Shown here piece by piece: positions 52,088-63,830 of a stretch of 64,000 nucleotides of DNA (its first letter is position 1; every line of letters begins with the position of its first letter). The stretch covers positions 21,614,375-21,678,374 of the forward strand of contig JAPWDM010000011.1 of NCBI GenBank assembly GCA_035578155.1, given 5' to 3'. Both the position numbers and the translations under genes were made by a program. This stretch comes from Brachynemurus nebulosus (taxonomy: Eukaryota; Arthropoda; Insecta; Neuroptera; Myrmeleontidae). The notes under the pieces were generated by a model. The model did not search any database. It worked only from the letters and a program-made list of their open reading frames with translations, and was not told where the DNA came from.

Positions 52088-55000
52088 TAATAATAATAAT
52101 AAAGCCATTTATTGCTTCAACTTTACAATGCAAGAAATTTTCATTTGTACATAAAATTAACAACTTTGAGTTACAACTTATCATTGCGATGGTTGAAGCT
52201 GTACCCACTGCTGGGTGTATGCCTCTCCCAAGCACTTCCAGCGTTTTCTGTCACGACAAGCTCTATTCCAGGCATTACCTAAATATTTAATGAATTCATC
52301 CCTCCATCTTATAGCTTGCCTACCGCTGCTGCGCTTATGATCCAATGGAATCCACTCCGTAATTATTTTTGTCCAGCGATCATTATTCAACCGTTGAACA
52401 TGTCCAGCCCGTTTCCACTTATATTGTTTTGTTATTAAAATAATATCCTTTATTTTTGTTCTATTTCTAATGTTTAAATTAGATACATGGTCTTTTCTGG
52501 ACACGTCCAACATGCTCCGTTCCATGGACCTTTGCGCAACAAGAAGTTGTTTTTCCTGCTTTTTAGTTGTAGCCCACGTTTGGCAACCGTATAAAAGAGA
52601 TGGTAGAATGCAACTATCAAAACATTTTTTCTTTAAAGATATAGGTAATTTGGTATTTTTAAATACATATTTAAGTGACCAATATTTCTGCCATCCTATT
52701 CCTATTCTTCTATTAATTTCTTTGTCCATTCTTTTCTCAAATGATAGAACTTGTCCTAAATACACATACTCTTTAACTTCGTCTAACGTTATTCCATTCA
52801 CTTTTATTTTTATATTTTCTCTGTTGGTCATTACTTTTAACTTTTGTAAATTAGGTTTTAAGCCTGCTTTCTGTGTCTCATTTATAAGTTCTGATAGCAT
52901 TTTTTCCAGTTGTGAAGCTGAAGATGCAATCAAAACTATATCATCTGCAAAACGCAGATGATTCAAATATTTACCATTTACTTTAATTCCCATATTTACC
53001 CAGTTCAATTTTCTAAATATAGATTCTAAAGCACAGTTGAATAAGATAGGTGATAGAGGGTCTCCTTGCTTAATGCCTTTTTGTAGAGGCAAATATGGTC
53101 GCTTCGTATCTATTACTATCCTAGACCTACTATTTTGATATATATTTTTAGTTATTTTTACGTATTTTGGGTGCTGACTTAAAGAGTCATACAAATATTG
53201 ATGCTTTATGGTGTCAAAAGCTTTCGCTATATCGATAAATGCTAAATACACATCAATATTATATTCTAGGGATTTTTCGATCAACTGATTTAAAGTCTGT
53301 AAGTGGTCAGTTGTGGAAAATCCCCTTCTAAAACCAGCTTTTTCGTTAGGTTGATTCTCATTTATTAAAGGTTGGATTCGGTTATATAATAATTTCATAA
53401 AAATTTTATATATAGATGGGGACAGGCTTATTGGTCTGTAGTTTTTAATATTTTTAGAATCGCCTTTTTTGTGTAGTAAAACTATATCCGAATTCAACCA
53501 CTTAGAGGGTACTTTTTCTACAGCTAAAATCAAATTAAATAGTTTCAGCAGTACATCTTATATTTCTTTCTGGACAGATTTGAAAATTTCATTTGTTAAA
53601 CCGTCAGAACCCGGGCATTTATTCATTTTTAAATCCTGTAGTACATAATCTAGTTCAGATGGAATAAAATTTGGGACTAGTAGTTGGTCTATACCAAATT
53701 TAGTATTTTTTAGTGGAACACTATATTGTTCTGATTTCTTATATAATTCTGAATAAAATTTCGTGGCATGTGATATTAATTCTAGTCTATTAGTAATTAA
53801 ATTTTCATTATTATTAAGACCTACTATCCACGACTTTCCTTGTGATATTTCTTTTTTAATTTGTTTCAGTGAACCTGTATTTACTAAGATCTTATGTATT
53901 AAATTTGTATTATAATTCCTAATGTCAGATTTAACCATTTTGTTCACTAATTTGTTCATTTCCGCAAATTCAATTTTTTGCTGGAAATTTTTATTTTTAA
54001 TTATTTTAAGGCAATCCCGTTTTTCTAACAAAGACTTTGTTTTCTCGCTAATTTTTGTCCTATTTTCCCTCTGTTCCGTGACAATATTTAATATTTTTAA
54101 CTCATTTATAGTGATAATTATATTATTTTCAATTTCATTATAAATTAATTCTGGGTCTTCTAAATGGATTATATTTGAATCATCTATTTTCGTTTTGAGC
54201 TTTTCGCGGAAAATATTTACAGCTTGTTCATTTTGGAAATATATTTTTGGTAATTTTTGTGAATTTTGTTTAAAGGGACGTGAACGATAAGTTTTTATCT
54301 TTGATTGAATTAACCTGTGATCCGTATTAAACATAAATTGACTACTAACTTCATAATTAATCAAAATACTTTTATCTTTTGCTGAAATAAAATCAATTTC
54401 ATTTTTAACTCTATTATCCGGTCCTAGCCATGTCCATTTATGACCTGCTCTTTTTTAAAAAAATGTGTTTATGATTTTTAGTTCGTTCGCTTGACAGAAA
54501 TTCACTAATTTTAGTCCCCTATCGTTTCTATTTCCAAAGCAATATGGACCCAAAATCAATGATTCTTCTAGACATCGTTGCCTATTTGAGCATTAAAATC
54601 TCCGAATATAATAAGCTTATTATTAATGCTATTTTTGTATTTTACATTATTTATTATTTCCCCCAGCTTTTCATAAAATTGCTCACCTTCTAGTTCATCG
54701 GAATTAGCAGTCGGAGCGTAAACCTGTACAAAAGTATGCGTTGTTTTTGTATTCAATGCGACTTTAAGTATAGCTAGCCTATCTGATATACCCTCGAATG
54801 AGACTATCTGGTTTTTAAATGATTTTTTAATTATGAATCCTACACCACTGCGACCTAGGGTTTTACCAAAATTATAAAATATATAGTCATTTTTAAGTTC
54901 TAATACTCTTTCGTAAGCTCTCCTTGTTTCACTTAAACCTAAAATATTATCTGTTCTTGATAGTGCATTCACAAACACTATTAATCGTGCTTCCCCTTTT

Positions 55001-55190
55001 AAAGTTCTAACGTTAATTGTTGCAATATTTATTACCTTATTATTTCGTGTTTCAATTGGAAATACCTTTGGGAGGTATTGGTCGACTTCACCCTTGCTGA
55101 CCAGCCGTTCTGGGTGATATTGGGAGGTAGTATGCAGTACATCATTATTTTTATTTGAAATATTACTCGAGTTCCTTAATAATTGCCCAG
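52088..55190 (-). mobile_element. Non-LTR retrotransposon (EN-RT, RTE-like), 5'-truncated
   Basis: The element is flanked by a perfect 14-bp target duplication GATCTGTACACTCA (52074-52087 and 55191-55204). The empty site is present in unit 1 at about 33,793. The 3' end (left side here) is a (TAA)n tail. The reading frame is open right to the 5' edge without a start, so the 5' end is truncated, as expected of target-primed reverse transcription. It encodes an apurinic-type endonuclease followed by a reverse transcriptase. It inserted in unit 2 after the duplication. Confidence 0.95.
52181..55190 (-). pseudogene. Endonuclease-reverse transcriptase of the LINE, with few disabling changes
   Basis: Read on the minus strand. 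Endonuclease motifs are INVRTLKG near the start, LGLSETR, GDFNAQIG, then KWTWLGPDNRVKNEIDFI and TDHRLI. Reverse transcriptase motifs are AGFRRGFSTTDHLQ, FIDIAKAFDTIKH, GIKQGDPLSPILF and the catalytic FADDIVLIA. The C-terminus has AGHVQRLNNDRWTK and WNRACRDRKRWKCLGEA, typical of RTE-like EN-RT proteins often annotated as craniofacial development protein 2-like. Breaks: a frameshift near 54,565 after GNDV, an in-frame stop at 54455-54457 in a T/A homopolymer, and a stop at 53558-53560. Otherwise the frame is continuous, so the copy is young. Only about 90 bp follow the stop before the (TAA)n tail. Clade is inferred from motifs. Confidence 0.92.
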
Positions 55191-55552
55191 GATCTGTACA
55201 CTCAAAAATGTTTAATATTAGTAGTAAAAGTGATATACAGAAAAATTATTTATCTATTCTCTGCCCCCCACCTATCAGTTTATCTGAACTATTCCTTTAG
55301 TAAATCCAACTCTCGACTTAACATTGGGTTCCTAGACTATTTTATTGAGGTTTGTATACTACTGATAATTCATTTATCTATTACATTGTTTTCTTATCTT
55401 ATTTATTTTTGGCAACTTAAATATTTTGCCGTATCATATATAAAACTATATATACTATATAACATGCCATATAAACAAAAAAAAAACAGAAAGTAAACTG
55501 ATTATTCTGGTGAAATATTGGATAAAAATTAAGAACTGCCAGGTAATAAATA

Positions 55553-56006
55553 CTTTATATTTATAAAGGAGGGGTTGCGACAAGGCCTATTATCGGCCTC
55601 CCTGAATAAAATTTTTTGAAGTTATGATCGAATTAATTTTTATATATTTTGTTTTTGTAATGTTATTGATGTAAGGTTTTTTAAAAGTACCTATACATTT
55701 TTTGTGTTATTTTATTTTACTTTTATGGAAATAATTGCTAAACTTAGCTTGTTTTGAAAAAATATGCACAAATGCATACGCTACAATATTATATGAAAAT
55801 CTTTTTGTTACGTATTTCTAAAAAATAAGTCAAGTTCAGCAATTATTTTCGTAAAAGTTCAATCAACTAACACAACAAAAATATATATTTTTAAAAACCT
55901 TACATTTTAACGTTATAAAAAAATATAAAAATAAGCTAGACAAAAACTTCATTTTTTTCAAGGGGGCCGATAAACGGGCTTACCGCAACTCCTCCTTTAT
56001 ATACAG
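55553..56006. mobile_element. Foldback element upstream of copy D
   Basis: Ends AAGGAGGGGTTGCGACAAGG and GCAACTCCTCCTTTATATA. It is the shortest of the four copies (454 bp) and has lost one side of the central hairpin region. The gene start lies about 615 bp downstream. Confidence 0.7.
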
Positions 56007-56294
56007 TATTATAGTAATAGATATTTTTGTGTAACTAAACTATGTTTACTTTGTTTATAATCTAACTAATTAAATATTTGGTCTTTGAGCTTCTAGCATG
56101 TGTTTCACATGCAACAATGCAACATTGCATAAGCAACATTGCTATATTTTTACGTGAAGTATAAAATTTATGTTATATGTATACGAATTTACTAGCAAAG
56201 TGAAACTCAACTTGGAATAAAATAAAATAAAAATATCTAAAAAAAGTATTACATATAGTTGTGTTGGGTCACAGATTTGCGTTAGGCTGTGGTC

Positions 56295-56347
56295 ATGTAG
56301 GAAGCGTGAACACGCGTATAATACAAGCGCGTGCATGCTTCCTACAT
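56295..56347. repeat. Hairpin ATGTAGGAAGC ... GCTTCCTACAT upstream of copy D
   Basis: The paralogue of 35894-35946, with one or two substitutions. It lies in the block of about 470 bp that only B and D carry between the foldback element and the start codon. Confidence 0.7.
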
Positions 56348-56620
56348 AGATTTAATTAGAGATTACTTTTATTAATAATATGTAATTTCATTAACAATAT
56401 GTAATAATTTGAAACTTAATTGATTGATGTCTTGATTGATGATTGATGACTTAATTGATTTGTTGCTTTTTGTTATTTTTAAAATACAAAGGAAAAGCTG
56501 TATTTTGAATTACAGTAAGCCTGTAATAAATCCGTAGATAAAAATGGGGAGCTTTTTCAGTGGAAACTAAGATAATTTTAAATTGTAATTCAAATCGTTG
56601 TATAGTTACTGATTATCATA

Positions 56621-59096
56621 ATGTCCAAAATTCGACCGTTGTCACCAGAACTTGCCGAAGAAGCTTATCGACTATTTCAAGAAAACGATACTCGAATCAA
56701 AATGGTACTATTGAAAATTAAACAATGGCTATCACTACAAGTACATATAAAAGCTCGAATGGGTAAAACTTGTACAATGTACAGCTTGTTTGATTCTTTA
56801 ATAGATACATGGTTTGTTTTGTTTTGTATAATTTTTAGATGACCAGTGGCTTCTAGCATTTGCTCGTGGCTGTAAATATTCATTGGAACGTATAAAGGAA
56901 AAAATTGAAAATTACTATACCTTAAAAACGGAATATTCAGAGATATTTAGGTTGGGTAGAGATCCCAGAGATCCGATAATGAATTATTTGATTCATACTG
57001 GGTAATTACACCTATATATTACATTTTTATAAATTTTTACGTATTAGCTATGCAGTTTAACGAAGCAGACAAAGGATTGGAATCTAAAATAATTCTTTGT
57101 AAATAATAAAACAAATATGTTACTTAGCACAAATAGGGTAAGTGCGGGAGAGATGCTGCAGTAGCCATAGTTCGTCCGTTCATTGATAGATAACGCTATC
57201 AATGGATTATATGTTTAAAATAAGTTACTTTTTTAAGCTGTATATAGTAACATTGATGATTAGTCCATCAGTTTAGTAATTATCCAACTTTTTATTATTG
57301 AAAAGTAAGTTTTTTAACATAATATTTTATCAAGCATTTAATTCATTAGAATTTTAGAACGTATATTTCATTATTTTAATGAAAATGAGTTTTGCTATTA
57401 ACTTAGGTATATTTTAAAAGTACTGTATAAAATTTTAGGTTGGAATTCCGCACTATGATTGCGATAGCAACATGCGGCATCTATCCCTACGAAAAGGAAA
57501 GATGCCGTATTTAAAGTTGATATAGATGCCGCATCATATTACATGTTAAAAACATAGACTTATATACCTTAATTATGCAATTTTTTTTTTGACTGTATAT
57601 TATGCCACGTAAATATAAAAGATCCATTAATGGATCATAAAGAGCCCTCGTATTAGTGAAGATAACGAAAATAATGATGATTGCCTGTGTATTGAATGTT
57701 TTGAAAAGTACTCAGAAACAAAAAAAAAGTTTGATTAGTTAAGATGTATAAAGTGCCAAAAATGGTTACATATGGCATGCATCATGTATGGAGATGTGTG
57801 TAAAATGCAAAATTTTTAATATGAACTATGCGGCGTCTCACCTTTTTTGATGCGGCATCTCTCCCATAGGTGTGGGAGAGATGCCGCTTTGCAGGCTCTA
57901 CAAAAATATTAATTATGAATCCTTTATGACTCAAAATTTAAAATTATTTATAAATAATGTTAAAGAACAATGTCTACGTTTATTGTGTACCAAATTTCAA
58001 ATCAATTAAATGCATACTTTAAGATCTATCAAGTATTTTCAAAATGTGCGGCATCTCTCCCGCATTCACGCTATTACGTTTATTTTTTCAATTGTAACAA
58101 TTGTTTCAAGCTTAAAACCCCATGTTCAAACTTTGTTTTGTGATCGTAAAGTGCGATTTACGCACACAAAACACAACTGAAATGCGCTTAAACCATGTGG
58201 CAACAGTCGACTGAGTAAATAGCTATTTATCGAACTTACGCCGTTACGTACTTACGCCGTTATGAATAATAAAATTATTACATTTTATTGTAGGTCAGTT
58301 GTACACTACAGCTGTAAAAAGAATCAAACCAATCCCACAATTGCTATTGCACGGTGTGAATATGATTCAACAAAATATAGTTTAGATGATGCATTGAAAT
58401 ATGCTACTCTTGTAGGTGATCTATCTTTATATGACAATGATAATTATGTTATCAGTGGTGTAATTATAATATTTGACTTCGAAAAGCTTACTCTTTCGCA
58501 TATGGCACAACTTAGCGTTGATTTCATTAGAAAATTTATGCGTATCGTACAGCATGGTTATCCTGTTCGTATCAAAGGTTTTCATCTGTTAAATGCGCCA
58601 TTTGGCATTCATACACTGGTTGAAATAGCTAAACTATTTGCAACTGAGAAGCTTAAAAGACGGGTACGATTGCTTTATTAATTTTCTTTGAACATTTGTA
58701 AATTTCTAGACGTTACTTTATTTTGGATTATTATATTATTTTAGACGTTACTATTTATATTATTTTAAACGTTCCTTTTGTGCTTTAGATTTTTGTTCAT
58801 AGCAGTTTAGAGGACATGTATACGTATGTTTCCAAAGACTGTCTTCCGAAAGAATATGGAGGTAATAATGGAAGCTTTGATGAGCTGAAAGGTATTTAAA
58901 TCATTTTTTTTTAATAATTAGGTACCTATCTTTAGCAAATTTACGGTACATCATTCATTATCTTTACTGTTTAGAAATGTGGATTGAAAACTTTGAAAAG
59001 TATCGTGATTGGATAATTGAAGATGAACAGTACTATGTCGATGAAAGTCTGCGACCCGAAAAATCAAAAGACAAGAGTGCTTGTAATATAATGTAA
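56621..59096 (+). CDS. CRAL-TRIO (alpha-tocopherol-transfer-like) protein, copy D, five exons
   Basis: Exons 56621-56762, 56839-57001, 58294-58663, 58789-58891 and 58975-59096, GT-AG throughout; 900 nt, 299 residues. Exon 3 reads GVIIIFDFEKLTLSHMAQL and VRIKGFHLLNAPFGI, the CRAL-TRIO lipid-binding core. It differs from copy A at 34 of 370 positions by hand count. Exon 1 differs from copy A at only one of 142 positions, so divergence is very uneven along the gene. Intron 2 is long (1292 bp) because it holds a 936-bp pogo-like element. The tail is SACNIM, so the possible CaaX box is kept despite a V-to-A change beside it. The close AATAAA after the stop in A and C is AATTAAA here. This is the complete partner of truncated copy B. 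Confidence 0.93.
57136..58071 (+). mobile_element. Pogo-like (DDE_1) deletion derivative in intron 2 of copy D
   Basis: Left end GGGTAAGTGCGGGAGAGATG; the right end reads GCGTGAATGCGGGAGAGATG in reverse complement. TA flanks both ends (57134-57135, 58072-58073), and copies A and C show the empty site ACAAATATTACG. At 57602 an ATG opens MPRKYKRS, like the start of pogo-family transposases. A C-terminal zinc-finger remnant follows at 57667-57822 (CLCIECF, then RCIKCQKWLHMAC), with a TAG where tryptophan is expected. The catalytic core is deleted. About eight copies of the GAGATGCCGCA-type motif lie inside. Family assignment is from memory of pogo proteins. Confidence 0.8.
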
Positions 59097-59749
59097 CATA
59101 ATTAAAGGGTGGGCGGGATTGAAAGAGTTCAGTTACGAAATATAATATCCCTGTCCCACATTATTCTGCACAACCTAGCGAATTTGCGAAAACTTTCTTT
59201 TACGAGAATAACCTCTTGCCATACAAAACAAGTATAGATAGTACATTTTTTTTAGTTTAAAAATGACGTCATTATCATCTTTTTTCAATTTATGACGCTA
59301 ACTGTCCTTTAAAAAAGTTATACGATACTGATCCCTAAAATAGTACATAAATTGAGTTTATTTTCATTTTATGGTATCAAATTAGGTATTATTAAATAAT
59401 TTTTACCAATAATTTTTTATTTGATCCACCGATTTCAATTCATATTTTTATGATACCTTAATATTTAAAAGGTTAAACTATGTCCAATGACGTCAGTGCA
59501 ATTTCCATATGGTAAGTCTGCTAGTCCCTTTATAGTCTGTCTCGGTTTGTATCTCTTATCTGGCTTCACATTTCACACTTCAATAAAAAAAAAAAAATTG
59601 ACCTTTTTCGAGACCGTAATAAATTTTATGACTTTTTTTGGTAAAAATATTTTATCCTTTTAAATTTTCAGTATTTTTAAATTGCGTTAAAAAAAAAGTT
59701 TAAGTTCTATATCGGTTTATATGTAACTTAACTAAAAATTAATATCTAA

Positions 59750-60660
59750 ATAATATTATAAATGTGAAAGTTTGGATGTTTAGATGTTTAAATTTGTTCG
59801 ATGTTTAAATTTTATCCCGGTTGCAAGTTCTTAAGGGATACAAAAACAATTATTCAAACACACTCCAAAAAACAAAATTCAATTCGATGAAATTTGGTAC
59901 ACTGACATTATTTATCCTGAGTTAACAAATAGGATAATCTTATCCCGACTAAAGGTTCCTGTAGGATGACTGAACCGAATTCGATTAAATAAAATATAGA
60001 GACACTATTTACTATGAGCACATGTAGCTAGAATTTTAATAACACGTAGAATAGTTTTATCCCTATTGAATGTTCCCAGGGGATGCAAAAGAAATTCCAA
60101 AATCATGTCCAAATAATTAAACAGAATTTGATAAAATTTTGTACACAGACATGATTAATCCTGAATTAACGCATAGGCTAATCTTATCCTGATTAAAGGT
60201 TCCTGTAGGATGACTGAATCGAATTTGATAAAATTTAATATACAAACGTTATTTACTATGAACACATATATAGTAATAATTTTGAAATAGTTTTAGTCGG
60301 GATAGTTTAATCCCGATTGAAGGTTTCCGGGGGAAGAAGGGGAGACACAAGGGGGGGGGGCTTAATTCAATGCGGGTGAAGCCGCGGGTCAGACTTAGTT
60401 ATATTATAAAAATGTGTTGAAATGATTATGGAAATTCATAGTGAATGCAATAGCAATAATAATACATAGGATAGTTTTATCCCAATTGAAGGTTCCCGGT
60501 GGAAACAAAATCAACTGCTACATCACATCCAACTAACTAAATCGAAGTCGATGAAATTTATAGTACACACAGAGACACTATTTACCCTGTTCTAACACAT
60601 GGTGTAATCTTATCCCGATTAAATGTTCCTGTGGGATTCAATATTATTTAATTATAATAA
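59750..60660. repeat. Degenerate ~125-bp tandem array
   Basis: The phrase TTATCCCGATTAAAGGTTCC and variants recur near 59,809, 59,936, 60,053, 60,181, 60,304, 60,473 and 60,609. They alternate with GATGAAATTT..TACACAGACA-type text. A GGGTGAAGCCGCGGGT motif at 60,374 is common at the end of such insect repeats. Non-coding. Confidence 0.72.
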
Positions 60661-61149
60661 CAGCAAAAAATCAGAGATCCTTTGATCCTTTGAAAATTTG
60701 AAAAACTTGTAGTGCGATTTTAAACCATTTTTGAACAATTTACATAGCCATATTTTCAAAACGGGGGTGGTGCAGAATTTAATTAATAATATTTGAAATT
60801 TTCGTAATTATATAGTTAATTTAATTCCCAAAGAATGAATGTAGTAATTATTTACTGTCCTATAACTGGATTAAAATTGGATTTTTCCGCTATATTCAAA
60901 TTCTCAGAAAAATATTACCTGAAACTATACATATATACTTAGTTTTTAGGGATTTGCAATTGTCTGTAATAATTACCTACAGTGTGGACTTGAAAATTTC
61001 GGACGTAAAAGAAACATATGAATTGGATCCCGCGGTCAGAGGGTACATTTGTCCTCACTGAAGAGGAGAAGCATGATTCCTAACTCAGAAGAATTGTTTT
61101 ATAATTATATAGAAGCAATAAAATACTTTTTTCCACAATAAAATTTCCT

Positions 61150-61640
61150 CGTCTGTCTGTCTGTTTGTTTGCCCGTCTGTCTGTCATGTCTTACCGTGTG
61201 TCTTGTCTGTATGTCAGTCCTGTCCTATTAACTGGCTGTGTTCTGTGTCTGTCTGTCCGTTTAGTCCTACAGTCTGTCTGTCAGTCATTCCTGTTTGCTT
61301 GTTCGTCTGTCTGTATTTTAATTTTATCCTGTCTGTCTGGCTGTCTTTTTTGTCTGCCCGTCAAATCCTGTCTGCCTGTTTATCCTGTCTGTCTTGTATA
61401 ATAGTCATGTCTGTCCGTCTACCAGTCCTGTCTGTCTGTTAATCGGTCTTGTCTGTTTGTCAGTCGGTCCCATCTGTCTGTCTACTAGTCCTTTGTCTGT
61501 CAATGTCTGTATATCCATTTTCTCTTATTTGTATGTTTGTGTTTTCTGTCTTTTTGTCCGTCTGTCCATTAGTCTACCCAGTCTGTCTGTCTGTTTGTAT
61601 TCCTCCCTGCTTATTTGTTTGCCTTCTGTCATCTGTCCTC
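61150..61640 (+). repeat. (TCTG)n tetranucleotide tract, degenerate
   Basis: About 490 bp of CTGTCTGTC repeats with many substitutions. Long cysteine/serine/valine-rich frames in all phases are an artefact of the repeat. Confidence 0.92.
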
Positions 61641-62397
61641 TATAAATTAACACACTTGGCGGATTTTCATACTTCACAAGGTCTTTTAAAGGCCGCTTTT
61701 GGTAAGTGGAATAATTATTCTGTGTAATAATTTTCAGTAATTTTTTCATTTACCTTTAGTGGCTTTTAAAAATAATAACATGCTGTATGAAAATTAGGTC
61801 CCGTGCATGCACACAAAGTTATATGTATAATTAACCCTTTACTACTGACGTGTAATTTTGTTATGTTGCTACAGACGTACGTATTGTGACGTAACATATG
61901 TAACATCAAAGTATGTTATGAAAAAGAAAATTATTTTAAATTATTAACTGTTATGGAAATCATTACGCTATAAAAATTATCATAAATTATTTACTTAGTT
62001 TACTTATCATAGTTAATTAATTCAATTTCAAATAAGAAAAAATTATTTATTAAAATTATTAAATTTACCTAATAAAATTACTGCTATGTCAGAAAAATCA
62101 GCCGATAAAATAAAGCTCACAATCTAATTGGCATTTTGAAATTTCCAACTTTAATGCAAGCAATATCAAGGATCTATGATTTTTTGCTTCGTCACATATA
62201 AATCCATATTGAACTTAAACTTTTTTTTTAACTTAATTTAAAAATATTGAAAAATTTAAAAGGATAAAATATTTTTACCAAAAAAAGTCATAAAATTTAT
62301 TACGGTCTCGAAAAAGGTCAATTTTTTTTTTTTTTATTGAAGTGTGAAATGTGAAGCCAGATAAGAGACTGAAGCCGTCTGTCTCTCCTCTAAAATG

Positions 62398-63150
62398 ATT
62401 TTTTAGAATCTTGAAAATAATTGTGTGGGGATAATAATGCATCTAACGTGTTATCATTGAACTTGCTCTTTATTTTACTACCTATGTAAGCAATAGCTGA
62501 AAATACATGTTCAAATGCAATGCTAGTTGGAGGGATATTTAGAAAATGTATGTATGCCAGCGGCAAATAGTGTTTGATTTAAAAAAAAAATCATTTCTGT
62601 TCTGACTGCTTTCACTGACTCAAATTTTGAATATATTTCTGAATCCTATTCTATGTTTTTTATGCTTTTTTCAAGTTTTAGTTGGAGCTTCTCTTTTCAG
62701 ATGAGGGCTGGTTGGATAGAAGTTAGTTAGTTGGTCTTTTCCCATTTGCTCTAGCTGAGTTCCTATTATAAATTCCTTAAAGAACTGAAACAAATTACTT
62801 TTTAATATCACTGTTGGTGGGCATTGACAATAAATTTCTAATTTCAGTATACTCAGATTTTGATTATTTGCCTGAAAATTTTGTAAATAATTTAGAATAC
62901 CAAATAATTCAATAGGTACGTCGTCGTTCTTCTAAACGAATATACATACAATATTTTTTTCATGGCACTAGTGAATAGTGTAGTCTTACTATCTAATTTT
63001 TTAGAAAGAATTGGAAAACCGTCCAAGACAATCAGTCGAGCTAAAATATCATCTAGACTAGACTGCCAGTTTTGTAAAAAAAAGTTGACCAACTTTCGCT
63101 ATGCAAGCGATTCTATACATATCTTATTTCGAACTTTCACATTGTCATTT
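62398..63150 (-). pseudogene. hAT transposase pseudogene (C-terminal part)
   Basis: On the minus strand, 62569-62398 encodes YLPLAYIHFLNIPPTSIAFE and on through HVFSAIAYIGSKIKSK, the hAT C-terminal dimerisation domain. Further 5', 62892-63092 encodes WQSSLDDILARLIVLDGFPI, resembling the upstream part of hAT transposases. An open stretch at about 62,640-62,890 lies between. Frames are shifted and stops are present. It starts right after the right arm of the 176-bp inverted repeat. Confidence 0.78.
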
Positions 63151-63359
63151 GGTTGATGTCTGATTTTCATTTAGCATTTTAATGTTTTGATGACAAGTAA
63201 GTATGCAGTCCTTTTATTGACCCTTCTGACATCTATACATATAATAAAACTGTAACAAGACCATTCTGTACATGGAATATTTTTTAAAAATTGTACTGGT
63301 ACCGTAAATAGTTATCGATGTAGATATCAAAACAGCGATTTTTAAAATTTATGTCTGTC

Positions 63360-63830
63360 TGTCTGTTCACGCATCACGCAAAAACTATTGGACGGATTTT
63401 AATGAATTTTGGTGTGATGATAGCTTATTACCTGGGTCAACATCTAGGATACTTTTTATTCCGGAAAAATGTTTCATGAGCATGTGCACACATTACGCAA
63501 AAACTATTGAACGGATTTTGATGAAATTTGGTGTGATGGTAAATTATTACCTGGGTCAACATCTGAGGTATTTTTTACCTCATTCATATAGGAATAAATA
63601 TAGAAAATATCTCATTCCTACAGGAAAACAGAAAAACCATTTTGAGCACGTGCACACATTACGCAAAAACTACTGAACGGATTTTGATGTAATTTGGTGT
63701 GGTGATAATTTATCACTTGGGTCAACATTTAATATACTTTTTACTCCGGGAAAATGTCTCATTCCCACGGAAAATAGAAAAATCTTTTTGAGCATCTGCA
63801 TGCATTGCTGAAAAATTATTGTTCTATGCA
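63360..63830. repeat. Tandem repeat, ACGCAAAAACTAYTGAACGG family
   Basis: Three units start with ACGCAAAAACTA at 63,376, 63,495 and 63,661. Each is followed by CGGATTTTGATGAAATTTGG-like and ACCTGGGTCAACAT text. This wording is widespread in insect repeats; no gene is implied. Confidence 0.75.

Larger units (their letters stand above)
37275..58109. repeat. Tandem segmental duplication, unit 2 (copy C plus copy D 5' half)
   Basis: This is the second copy of the same block order. It is longer than unit 1 because of private insertions: a MITE (41663-42229), a 5.1-kb element (43948-49091), a TA-flanked element (50453-51517) and a LINE (52088-55190). Copy D continues past the unit end into single-copy sequence, so the original locus held one A-type and one complete D-type gene. 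At the junction, 37259-37280, a short CAACAAATCCTTT motif is doubled. Confidence 0.88.
59552..62368. repeat. 2.8-kb region bounded by 176-bp inverted repeats
   Basis: The left arm 59552-59727 (TCTCTTATCTGGCTTCACAT, a poly-A tract, TTGACCTTTTTCGAGACCG) is matched in reverse by 62191-62368 with only scattered changes. No target duplication is evident. It encloses a tandem repeat and a (TCTG)n tract. Either a long-TIR element or two inverted copies of one repeat. Confidence 0.72.

Noticed and set aside
52470..52961. 163-codon plus-strand frame
   Set aside because: It is antisense to the LINE reverse transcriptase, whose motifs are all on the minus strand.
61165..61727. Overlapping Cys/Ser/Val-rich frames of 78-92 codons
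   Set aside because: They are translations of the degenerate (TCTG)n tract, open in several phases at once.
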